A DNA stretch of 64,000 nucleotides, from positions 1 through 64,000 of the forward strand of contig CAMPJJ010000018.1 in assembly GCA_946886855.1 (NCBI GenBank). Reading direction: 5' to 3'. The stretch is from an uncultured Roseateles sp. Lineage in GTDB: Bacteria > Pseudomonadota > Gammaproteobacteria > Burkholderiales > Burkholderiaceae. Shown piece after piece: positions 55,106-64,000 of this stretch; positions within the stretch are counted from its first letter, which is position 1, and every line of letters starts with the position of its first letter. The notes beneath the pieces are model-generated. The model did not search any database. It was not told the DNA's origin and worked only from the letters and a program-made list of their open reading frames with translations. The position numbers and the translations under genes are program-made.

Positions 55106-58100
55106 ATGCCCGCCAGCACCCCGTCCGCCGCCGCCAAGTCCCGCACGACGTCCCGCACGACCTCCCGCACCCAGGCCGGTGCCAAGCCGGCCGCAACACC
55201 TGCCCCCCGGACGACGCCGAAGCCGGCCGGCCAGGCGGTCGCCAAGTCCGCCGCCAAGTCCCTCGCCAAGTCCGCCGCCAAGCCCCCCCGCAAGGGGGCG
55301 AGCGCCCCCCGCTCGATCAAGACGATCAAGGACAAGAACCAGCCGCTGATGGATGACATCCGCCTGCTGGGTCGCATCCTGGGCGAGGTGATCCGCGAAC
55401 AGGAGGGCCGCGAGGCCTACGAACTGGTGGAGCGTGTGCGACAGCTGTCGGTCGCCTTCCGCCTGAAGCGCGATGCGCAGGCCGGCAAGCAGATGGACAA
55501 GCTGCTCAAGGGCCTGTCGGGCGAGCAGACGGTGAGCGTGATCCGCGCGTTCAGCTATTTCTCCCACCTGGCCAACATCGCGGAGGACCGCCACCACGTC
55601 CGCCGCCGCGAGGTGCACGAGCGCGAGGGCTCGCTGCAGGCGGGCTCGCTGGGGTATGCGCTGGAGCGCCTGTTCGATGCCGGCGTGCGGCCGGCGGAAG
55701 TCGCGAAGACGCTGGCCCACGGCTTCGTCTCGCCGGTGCTGACGGCCCATCCGACCGAGGTGCAACGCAAGAGCATCCTGGACGCCGAGCGCGCCGTGGC
55801 CGAACTGGTCGGCGCGCGCGACCGCCTGCACACCGAGCGCGAACTGGCCGCGAACGAACTCCTGATCCGCGCCCGCGTCACGCAGCTGTGGCAGACGCGG
55901 ATGCTGCGCTACTCGAAGCTGACCGTGGCCGACGAGATCGAGAACGCACTGAGCTACTACCACGCGACCTTCCTGCGCGAGATCCCCAAGCTCTACACCG
56001 AGCTGGAGGAAGCGCTGCCGGGCGAGGACGTGCCGCCCTTCCTGCGCATGGGCCAATGGATCGGCGGCGACCGCGACGGCAATCCGAATGTCACCGCCGA
56101 CACGATGCGGCTCGCGCTGCGCCGCCAGAGCGAGCTGGCGCTGCGCCACTACCTGACCGAGCTGCACGAGCTGGGCGCGGAGCTGTCGATCTCGCTGCGC
56201 CTGGCCGGCGTCACGCCGGCGATGCAGGCCTTGGCCGAGCGCAGTCCCGACCAGAACGAACACCGGATGGACGAGCCCTACCGGCGCGCGCTGACCGGCA
56301 TGTACGCGCGCCTGGCCGCGACCCTCGAATCGCTGACCGGCACCGAGGCGTTGCGCCACGCGGTCGCGCCGCAGGATCCCTACCTGTCGCCCGAGGACCT
56401 GCTGGCGGACCTGCGCGTGATCCAGGACTCGCTGGAGAGCCATCACGCGCACGCGCTGATCGCGCCGCGGCTCAAGCCGCTGATCCGCGCGGTGCAGGTC
56501 TTCGGCTTCCACCTCGCGACGCTGGACCTGCGCCAGAGCAGCGACCAGCACGAACTCACCGTCGTCGAGCTGCTGAAGCAGGCGCGCGTCTGCGAGGACT
56601 ACTCGGCCCTGGGCGAGCAGGAGCGTCGCGCGCTGCTGATCGACCTGCTGAACCAGACGCGCCCGTTGCGCGTGCTGGGCGCCGAGTACAGCGAGCGCAC
56701 GCTGGGCGAGCTCGCGATCTTCGAGACGGCGCGCGAGTCGCTGAAGCGCTTCGGCCGCGAGGCGCTGCGCCACTACATCATTTCGCACACCGAGGACGTC
56801 AGCGACCTGCTGGAAGTGCAGCTGCTGCTCAAGGAAGTCGGCCTGCTGCGCGGCACGCTCGACGGCGACGCGGTCAGCGACCTGATCGTGGTGCCGCTGT
56901 TCGAGACCATCGCCGACCTGCGCAACGCGCCCGGCATCATGCGCGGCTTCTACGAGCTGCCCGGCATGGCCGCGCTGGTGCGCCGCTCCGGCGGCGAGCA
57001 GGACATCATGCTGGGCTACTCCGACTCCAACAAGGACGGCGGCGTGTTCACCAGCAGCTGGGAGCTGTACCGCGCCGAGATCGCGCTGGTGCAGCTCTTC
57101 GACGAGCTGCGCCAGCAGGGACCGCTGACGCTGCGCCTGTTCCACGGCCGCGGCGGCACGGTGGGCCGCGGCGGCGGTCCGAGCTACCAGGCCATCCTCG
57201 CGCAGCCGCCCGGCACGGTGAACGGCCAGATCCGGCTGACCGAACAGGGCGAGGTCATCAACTCCAAGTACGCCAATCCCGAGATCGGCCGGCGCAACCT
57301 GGAGACGCTGGTCGCCGCGACGCTCGAGGCCACGCTGCTGCATCCGACCAAGACGGCGCCGCAGGCCTTCATGACCGCGGCGCAGGCGCTCTCGGACGCG
57401 AGCTTCGCCGCCTACCGCGGCCTGGTCTACGACACGCCGGGCTTCGCCGACTTCTTCTTCGCCACGACGCCGATCCGCGAGATCGCCGAGCTCAACATCG
57501 GCTCGCGTCCCGCCTCGCGCAAGGCGACTCGCGCGATCGAGGACCTGCGGGCGATCCCCTGGGGCTTCAGCTGGGGCCAGTCGCGCATCACGCTGCCGGG
57601 CTGGTGCGGCTTCGGTTCGGGCGTCCAGGACTTCCTGGGCAATGGCAATGGCAAGGGCAATGGCAAGGACGGGGCGGCCCGCGACGAGAAGCTGGCGCTG
57701 CTCAAGCGCATGCACAAGCAGTGGCCATTCTTCAAGACGCTGCTGTCCAACCTGGACATGGTGCTGGCCAAGGCCGACCTCGACATCGCGCGCCGCTACC
57801 TGGAGCTGGTCGAGGACAAGCGCCTGGCCAAGCGGATCTTCGGCGCCATCGAGGCCGAATTCGCGCGCACCGAGGAAGCGATCGCGCTCATCACCGGCGA
57901 GAGCGGCCGGCTCGCGGCCAATCCGGCCCTGGCACGGTCGATCGAACACCGCTTCCCCTACATCGATCCGCTCAACCACCTGCAGGTCGAGCTGATGCGG
58001 CGCTACCGCGCGATCCCGGCGGAGAAACGCGCGGAGGATCCGCGGCTGGAACGCGTCCAGCGCGGCATCCATCTCTCCATCAACGGCATCGCGGCGGGCT

Positions 58101-58117
58101 TGCGCAACACCGGCTGA
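55106..58117 (+). CDS. ppc: Phosphoenolpyruvate carboxylase
   Basis: 1003 residues, about 120 more than E. coli PEPC. A Lys/Ala/Pro/Thr-rich leader of some 75 residues resembles histone-like tails. Catalytic motifs are intact: [37 protein letters not shown] and the C-terminal RNTG. A Gly-Asn-Lys repeat ([12 protein letters not shown]) is inserted after the LPGWCGFGS segment at about residue 845, in a loop. It carboxylates PEP to oxaloacetate, supplying the TCA cycle. Confidence 0.95.
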   Translation: MPASTPSAAAKSRTTSRTTSRTQAGAKPAATPAPRTTPKPAGQAVAKSAAKSLAKSAAKPPRKGASAPRSIKTIKDKNQPLMDDIRLLGRILGEVIREQEGREAYELVERVRQLSVAFRLKRDAQAGKQMDKLLKGLSGEQTVSVIRAFSYFSHLANIAEDRHHVRRREVHEREGSLQAGSLGYALERLFDAGVRPAEVAKTLAHGFVSPVLTAHPTEVQRKSILDAERAVAELVGARDRLHTERELAANELLIRARVTQLWQTRMLRYSKLTVADEIENALSYYHATFLREIPKLYTELEEALPGEDVPPFLRMGQWIGGDRDGNPNVTADTMRLALRRQSELALRHYLTELHELGAELSISLRLAGVTPAMQALAERSPDQNEHRMDEPYRRALTGMYARLAATLESLTGTEALRHAVAPQDPYLSPEDLLADLRVIQDSLESHHAHALIAPRLKPLIRAVQVFGFHLATLDLRQSSDQHELTVVELLKQARVCEDYSALGEQERRALLIDLLNQTRPLRVLGAEYSERTLGELAIFETARESLKRFGREALRHYIISHTEDVSDLLEVQLLLKEVGLLRGTLDGDAVSDLIVVPLFETIADLRNAPGIMRGFYELPGMAALVRRSGGEQDIMLGYSDSNKDGGVFTSSWELYRAEIALVQLFDELRQQGPLTLRLFHGRGGTVGRGGGPSYQAILAQPPGTVNGQIRLTEQGEVINSKYANPEIGRRNLETLVAATLEATLLHPTKTAPQAFMTAAQALSDASFAAYRGLVYDTPGFADFFFATTPIREIAELNIGSRPASRKATRAIEDLRAIPWGFSWGQSRITLPGWCGFGSGVQDFLGNGNGKGNGKDGAARDEKLALLKRMHKQWPFFKTLLSNLDMVLAKADLDIARRYLELVEDKRLAKRIFGAIEAEFARTEEAIALITGESGRLAANPALARSIEHRFPYIDPLNHLQVELMRRYRAIPAEKRAEDPRLERVQRGIHLSINGIAAGLRNTG
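57638..57670. repeat. 6-bp GGCAAT/GGCAAG repeat in ppc
   Basis: Five six-base units encode the Gly-Asn / Gly-Lys insertion in the PEP carboxylase loop. Confidence 0.8.
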
Positions 58118-58136
58118 GGTCGCGCGGGCTGGTGCG

Positions 58137-58964
58137 TCAGCGCTGGCCTGCCAGGGCCTCCCGCACGGCGGCGACCTGCCGTCTCGAGACGGCGAGCCAC
58201 TCGTTGACATGGGCGATCCGGACGGCCCAGCCGAGTTCCCCGCCGTTGTCCCCGTCGCCATCGGCCGGGCCGTCGGTGGGCACGTGGCGCTCGAGCTCGC
58301 GCACCGCCGACCGCGCGACCAGCGCGTTGCGGTGGACCCGCAGGAAGCGGTCGCCCAGGCGTTGTTCCAGATCGCTCAGCGAGCCGTCCATGACATGGCT
58401 CTGCGTCGCCGTGCGCAGCGTCAGGTACTTGAGCTCGGCCTTGAAGTAGAGGACCTCCGAAAGCGGCACCCGCAGCAGCCGTCCGCGCTCGGTGATGTTG
58501 ATGACGGGCGCCTCGCTGCCCGGCGACGACGCCGGGCCGTGGACCTCGCGCTCCTCGCGCGCCTTGGCGGCGGACCGCTCGTCGAGCCGCTGCACCGCCC
58601 GCGCCAGGCTGGCCTGCAGCCGCTCGCGCCGCACCGGCTTGGTCAGGTAGTCCAGCGCCTCCAGCTCGAAGGCCAGCAGCGCGTGCTGCGCGTGGGCCGT
58701 GACGAACACGATGGCCGGCGCGAACGGCCGGCCGCGCAGCGCCTGCGCCAGCCCCAGCCCGTCCAGGCCCGGCATCTGCACGTCGAGCAGGATCAGGTCG
58801 CAGGCATGGTCCTTGAGCCACGCCAGCGCCTGATCGCCGCTGCCGGCCTCGGCGACGACCTCGGCGCGCGGCTCCTCGTTGGCCTCGACCAGGCCGCGCA
58901 GACGCAGCCGCGCCAGCGGCTCGTCGTCGACGATCAAGACCCTCAGCGGCGGATGCGTCAGCAT
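58137..58964 (-). CDS. algR: AlgR-like LytTR response regulator
   Basis: 275 residues: receiver (RVLIVDDEPLARLRLRGLVE, phospho-Asp in LILLDVQMPGLDGLGLAQAL, TKPVRRERLQA) and a C-terminal LytTR domain (PLSEVLYFKAELKYLTLRT, RFLRVHRNALVARS). Synteny with a LytS-like kinase, argH and the hem operon matches the AlgR neighbourhood of Pseudomonas, where AlgR controls alginate and motility genes. Targets here may differ. Confidence 0.85.
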   Translation of the reverse strand: MLTHPPLRVLIVDDEPLARLRLRGLVEANEEPRAEVVAEAGSGDQALAWLKDHACDLILLDVQMPGLDGLGLAQALRGRPFAPAIVFVTAHAQHALLAFELEALDYLTKPVRRERLQASLARAVQRLDERSAAKAREEREVHGPASSPGSEAPVINITERGRLLRVPLSEVLYFKAELKYLTLRTATQSHVMDGSLSDLEQRLGDRFLRVHRNALVARSAVRELERHVPTDGPADGDGDNGGELGWAVRIAHVNEWLAVSRRQVAAVREALAGQR

Positions 58965-58989
58965 GTCTTTCCCTCCCGTCCTGTTGTTG

Positions 58990-60198
58990 TCATCGCGGCA
59001 TCACGATGCGCACCACGAAACGCCCTTCGCCCGGCCCGGCCTCCAGCCGCGCCGCCACGTCGTGCATCAGCCGCAGCCGCTGCCGCACGTTGCGCAGCGC
59101 CAGTCCATGCCCCTTGCCGCGCGAGGGCAGGCCGACCGTGTTGACGACGCGGATCTCGATCTCGCTGCCGCGCGCCCGCGTGACGATGTCGACATCGCCG
59201 CCGCCGTCGTTGGGCTCGATGCCGTGGCGCACGGCGTTCTCCACCAGCGGCTGCAGCAGCAGCGGCGGCACGCGCGCTTCCGCCGCGTGCGGATCCAGCT
59301 GCCAATGCACGCGCAGCCGGTCGCCGAAGCGCAGCTGCTCGATCGCCAGATAACGTCGGGCCAGTTCGACCTCCTGGTCGAGCCGCACGCCCTCGGCCGT
59401 CGGCCCGGCGTCCGCCAGCGCCACGCGGAACAGCTCGGCCAGATCCTCGAGCACCTCCTCGGCGCGGTTCGGATCGACGCGCACCAGCGCGATCGCGGTA
59501 TTCAGCGTGTTGAAGAGGAAGTGCGGCCGGATGCGCGATTGCAGTTCCACCAGCCGCGCCAGCGCATCGGCGGGCGCCTGCGCGCGCTCGCGCAGCTTCA
59601 GCCATCCGAGCAGCACACCCGCCGCCAGCGCGCCCGCCAGCACCGCCGCGGTGCGTTGCAGCGTGCCGAGCGCGCCGATGTCCACCGCTTCCAGCAGGAG
59701 CGCGCCGCCGTGGGCGCAGGCCGCGCCGAGCGAGATCGGCAGCGTCCACTGCGCCCATTCGGGCAGCCGCGCCAGCAGGCGCTTGGATGCGCACACGATC
59801 AGCAGCCAGGCCAGGACGCCGCTGAGCGCCGCGACCGACGCGCCGCCCATCGACCACGCCCACTGCCCGGTCGTCTCGGAGGTCATCGCCAGTCCCAGCG
59901 AGAGCACCAGCTGCACACCCAGCACGGCGCGCAACACCAGGCCGACGTGGCAGACGTCGAAGCGGCGCTGCGCGTCGATCAGCCGCGGCGGCTCGACCGG
60001 CCGCGCGTCCAGCCGGGTCTCCTCCCAGGCGGGCTGCAAGGACATCGGCCGGCTGTCCAAGGGCTGCGTGCTCATGGGTTGGGTCGTCGGCGCGCGCGTG
60101 TCCAATGTGTCCATCGCCTCGCCGCCTTCGTGCGGCGGCTGGGTCGACCGCCAGGAATCCGTCCCCGGCGCGCGCCCTCTCGTTGCCTTCGTGGCCAT
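58990..60198 (-). CDS. algZ: AlgZ/FimS-like sensor histidine kinase
   Basis: 402 residues with a Thr/Gln/Pro-repeat cytoplasmic leader (TQPMSTQPLDSRPMS), about four hydrophobic segments (65-170) and a His_kinase domain: H-box IRPHFLFNTLNTAIAL and ATP region QPLVENAVRHGIEPNDGG. ATG 60198 follows GGGAGG, so the start at 60219 was rejected. Partner of the AlgR-like regulator just downstream; divergent from argH, as in Pseudomonas. Confidence 0.85.
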   Translation of the reverse strand: MATKATRGRAPGTDSWRSTQPPHEGGEAMDTLDTRAPTTQPMSTQPLDSRPMSLQPAWEETRLDARPVEPPRLIDAQRRFDVCHVGLVLRAVLGVQLVLSLGLAMTSETTGQWAWSMGGASVAALSGVLAWLLIVCASKRLLARLPEWAQWTLPISLGAACAHGGALLLEAVDIGALGTLQRTAAVLAGALAAGVLLGWLKLRERAQAPADALARLVELQSRIRPHFLFNTLNTAIALVRVDPNRAEEVLEDLAELFRVALADAGPTAEGVRLDQEVELARRYLAIEQLRFGDRLRVHWQLDPHAAEARVPPLLLQPLVENAVRHGIEPNDGGGDVDIVTRARGSEIEIRVVNTVGLPSRGKGHGLALRNVRQRLRLMHDVAARLEAGPGEGRFVVRIVMPR

Positions 60199-60360
60199 CG
60201 GATCCTCCCGTCGCCGCACTGTCCTGCCCTCTGAAGCAGCCCCTCGGGCACCCCGGTGGCGCCCCCTTTAGAATCGGCGGCTCATTCTCACCCAGGCGTC
60301 CGGCCGCTTCCTATGCGGACACGCCCGGGGCGCCGCGAAGTCGTAACGCCTTGCAAGCCG

Positions 60361-61854
<1,494 letters not shown>

Positions 61855-61856
61855 GC

Positions 61857-62360
61857 ATGAGCGCCCTGGCCTGGACCGACGAGCTCGTGCTGAATCAGCC
61901 GGAGCTCGACCACACGCACGAAGAATTCGTCGCGCTGCTGAACCGCTACGCCGACACGCTCGATCGCGGCGAGGACGCGCTGCCGGCGTTCAAGGAACTG
62001 CTGGCCCACACGGAGGAGCACTTCGCGATGGAGGAGCGCTGGATGGCGGCCACCGGCTTCGAGCCGGAGAACTGCCACAGCAGCCAGCATGCGATGGTGC
62101 TGAACGTGATGCGCGAGGTGGTGCGCTACGCCGAGGACCTCGGCGACCGCGAGCCGCTGGCGATCGTGCGCACGGAGCTGTCGCAGTGGTTCCCCGGTCA
62201 CGCGGAGATGATGGACGCGGCGCTGGTCTACACGATGGAACAACGCGGCTTCGATCCGAAGACCGGCGAATGCCGCGATCCGATCCAGGCGTCGGCGTCG
62301 TCCGATCCCAAGACGGAGGACAGCGTGTCGGCCTGCGGGTCGACGAGCTGCGGACACTGA
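61857..62360 (+). CDS. Bacteriohemerythrin
   Basis: 167 residues. Di-iron ligand motifs: HTHEEFVALL, AHTEEHFAMEERWMAATGF (HxxxE type), HSSQHAM and HAEMMDAAL. O2-binding four-helix bundle, soluble. A C-terminal tail SACGSTSCGH adds Cys residues and is unusual. It starts two bases after the argH stop, so it may be co-transcribed. Confidence 0.88.
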   Translation: MSALAWTDELVLNQPELDHTHEEFVALLNRYADTLDRGEDALPAFKELLAHTEEHFAMEERWMAATGFEPENCHSSQHAMVLNVMREVVRYAEDLGDREPLAIVRTELSQWFPGHAEMMDAALVYTMEQRGFDPKTGECRDPIQASASSDPKTEDSVSACGSTSCGH

Positions 62361-62487
62361 CGCCCTGCCTGGCCGTCGTCGCCGTCGCCATCGTCGTCGT
62401 CCGATCGACGAGGTCCCTGCCCGCAATCCGCAGCGGCTCCCGGCCTGCTGACAGCGAGTGTCAGCCGACACGCTCACAATCCTTCGC

Positions 62488-63735
62488 ATGGCCGAGCCGA
62501 CGCCAGCGCTGCCCGATCGCCTGATCGCCCATCTGGACATGGACGCGTTCTACGCGTCCGTGGAGCTGCTGCGTTATCCGGAGCTCAAGGGTTTGCCGGT
62601 GGTGGTCGGCGGACGGCGCGTCCACACGCCGCAGGAGCGGCCCGACGGCACGCGCGAATTCTTCAAGCTGGCCGACTACACCGGGCGCGGCGTCGTGACG
62701 ACGTCGACCTACGCGGCGCGCGACCTGGGCGTGTTCTCCGCGATGGGCCTGATGAAGGCGGCGCTGCGGGCGCCGCAGGCGATCCTGCTGCCGGCGGACT
62801 TCGATTCGTACCGGCATTTCTCGCGCCTCTTCAAGGCGGCGGTGCGCGAGATCGCGCCGGTGATCGAGGACCGCGGCATCGACGAGATCTACATCGACCT
62901 CACCGACGTGCCCGGCGCGCGTGACGCGGTGGGACACGACCCGCTGGGCGGCGTGCGGGCGATCGCGCGGGAGATCAAGAACTCGGTGCAGCGCGCGACC
63001 GGGCTGAGCTGCTCGATCGGGGTGACGCCCAACAAGCTGCTGTCCAAGATCGCGTCGGAGCTGGACAAGCCCGACGGCCTGACCTTGATCATGATGGAGG
63101 ACCTGCCGACGAAGATCTGGCCGCTGCCGGTGCGGCGCATCAACGGCATCGGACCGAAGGCCGGCGCGAAGCTGGAGAGCCTGGAGATCCACACGATCGG
63201 CGAGCTCGCGGCGGCGCCGCCGGAACTGCTGCTCCAGCATTTCGGCGCGGGCTACAGCGCATGGTTGCATCAGGCGGCGTGGGGCCTCGACGAGCGGCCG
63301 GTGGTGACCTACAGCGAGCCGGTGTCCATCAGCCGCGAGACGACCTTCGAGCGCGACCTGCATGCCAAGCGCGACCGGCCGGAGCTGTCGCGCATCTTCA
63401 CCGCGCTGTGCGAGCAGCTCGCCTCGGACCTGCAGCGCAAGGGCTACCTGGGGCGCACGATCGGCATCAAGCTGCGCTTCGAGGGCTTCCGCACGGTGAC
63501 GCGCGACCTGACCCTGGACGCGCCGGTGCAGGATGCGGCGGCTATCCGGCACGCGGCGGGCCTGTGCCTCAAGCGCGTGGACCTCAGCCAGCGGCTGCGG
63601 CTGCTCGGCGTGCGGGTCGGGAAGCTCAGCCGGCCGGGCGATGTCGAGCCGATGCGACGCATGCGCAGCGCCGCCAGCAAGAGCGACACCGCGAGCGCGA
63701 TGCCGAAGCCGGAGAATCTGCAGCTGTTCAGTTGA
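62488..63735 (+). CDS. dinB: DNA polymerase IV (Y-family)
   Basis: 415 residues. Catalytic motifs LDMDAFYASVE and DRGIDEIYIDL, the GIGPKAGAKLESLEIHT helix-hairpin-helix, SCSIGVTPNKLLSKIASELD, and a little-finger domain to the C-terminus. The sliding-clamp peptide appears as NLQLF at the end. It copies damaged DNA with low fidelity. ATG 62488 is close to the first motif; a GTG at 62458 is possible. No LexA-type box was recognised upstream. Confidence 0.92.
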   Translation: MAEPTPALPDRLIAHLDMDAFYASVELLRYPELKGLPVVVGGRRVHTPQERPDGTREFFKLADYTGRGVVTTSTYAARDLGVFSAMGLMKAALRAPQAILLPADFDSYRHFSRLFKAAVREIAPVIEDRGIDEIYIDLTDVPGARDAVGHDPLGGVRAIAREIKNSVQRATGLSCSIGVTPNKLLSKIASELDKPDGLTLIMMEDLPTKIWPLPVRRINGIGPKAGAKLESLEIHTIGELAAAPPELLLQHFGAGYSAWLHQAAWGLDERPVVTYSEPVSISRETTFERDLHAKRDRPELSRIFTALCEQLASDLQRKGYLGRTIGIKLRFEGFRTVTRDLTLDAPVQDAAAIRHAAGLCLKRVDLSQRLRLLGVRVGKLSRPGDVEPMRRMRSAASKSDTASAMPKPENLQLFS

Positions 63736-63765
63736 ACTCGAGGACATCATCGAACAGGCATCCTC

Positions 63766-64000
63766 ATGAGAATTGAATCGCCGCCCGGCTCCGGCATTCC
63801 GGGCATCGGTCTTCGACAGATCGAGCGCAGCGACGGGCAGGCTTGGTTCGAGTACCTGCGACTGCCCGAGGTTCATGAGCGCACGAGCTGGAACGTCCAG
63901 TCCCCGGTGGATCTCGATCCACTGTTCGACACGTATGAGTCGAACATCCCGACATCGCCACGTCGCCTGGCAGTGGTGGACCTGGACAGCAGCCGCCTGG
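63766..64000 (+). CDS. GNAT acetyltransferase (RimJ/RimL-like), 3' end beyond the window
   Basis: The visible 78 residues read GLRQIERSDGQAWFEYLRLP and later PRRLAVVDLDSSRL, the start of a GNAT N-acetyltransferase of the RimJ/RimL type, before the acetyl-CoA motif. It runs off the right edge. ATG at 63766; 30 bp after dinB. Confidence 0.65.
   Translation, partial: MRIESPPGSGIPGIGLRQIERSDGQAWFEYLRLPEVHERTSWNVQSPVDLDPLFDTYESNIPTSPRRLAVVDLDSSRL

Noticed and set aside
55061..58261. Long minus-strand frame opposite ppc
   Set aside because: Gln/Arg/Leu-rich low-complexity translation exactly antisense to the conserved PEP carboxylase. No ribosome site or domain.
62440..62490. LexA/SOS box upstream of dinB
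   Set aside because: No CTGT-N8-ACAG motif was seen, only a different dyad.

Overview
The window is very GC-rich DNA from a beta-proteobacterium. The gene content and order fit the Burkholderiales, most likely the Roseateles/Mitsuaria/Rubrivivax neighbourhood. This rests on an orphan TctC-type (Bug) binding protein, a fused 2-aminobenzoyl-CoA monooxygenase/reductase, the kynBUA set, the argH / algZ-algR / hemCDXY neighbourhood and RelA/SpoT-type signalling. The genus is an inference from gene content. Coding density is high, and most antisense open frames are GC-driven shadows. No gap longer than 300 bases lacks a gene.

Left part (1-7.4 kb): a giant protein, open at the left edge, has a MARTX/TcdA-like cysteine-protease (C80) domain in which the catalytic His position reads Glu, then a hydrophobic TcdA/TcdB-like pore-forming region and RTX-like motifs. 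Its domains are separated by repeat-encoded linkers. 7.5-13.7 kb: a minus-strand operon encodes a phosphonate-type ABC transporter (binding protein, ATPase, double-length permease) and a FAD amine oxidase, with a divergent LysR regulator. 13.7-21.3 kb is a mixed stretch: an S9 peptidase, a PH-like membrane protein, a glycosyltransferase, a Bug protein, a GlxA-type regulator, two small membrane proteins and a class II aldolase. Two small genes of unknown function follow.

Centre (22-40 kb): this looks like a complete tryptophan-to-central-metabolism island. kynB-kynU-kynA (plus strand) convert tryptophan to anthranilate. Divergent from them, one apparent 14-gene minus-strand operon carries the 2-aminobenzoyl-CoA monooxygenase/reductase, an SDR, a MarR regulator, enoyl-CoA hydratase, acyl-CoA dehydrogenase, a CoA ligase, a five-gene Liv-type ABC importer, a thioesterase, a RidA protein and glutaryl-CoA dehydrogenase. 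It ends at a hairpin terminator. The divergent region holds a strong sigma-70-type promoter overlapped by a MarR-like palindrome.

Right part (40-64 kb): housekeeping and signalling genes. These are aminopeptidase P, a LytS/LytR two-component pair, an EF-hand protein, bifunctional SpoT, GreB, a class III CoA-transferase, two identical tRNA-Arg(ACG) genes, the hemC-hemD-hemX-hemY operon, PEP carboxylase, AlgR/AlgZ, ArgH, a bacteriohemerythrin, DNA polymerase IV and the start of a GNAT acetyltransferase.

A theme across the window is short tandem repeats. They occur in frame at protein termini and loops (the toxin, CoA ligase, KynA, KynB, PEP carboxylase, EF-hand protein, CoA-transferase) and also in intergenic gaps (8-, 9-, 10- and 11-bp units).
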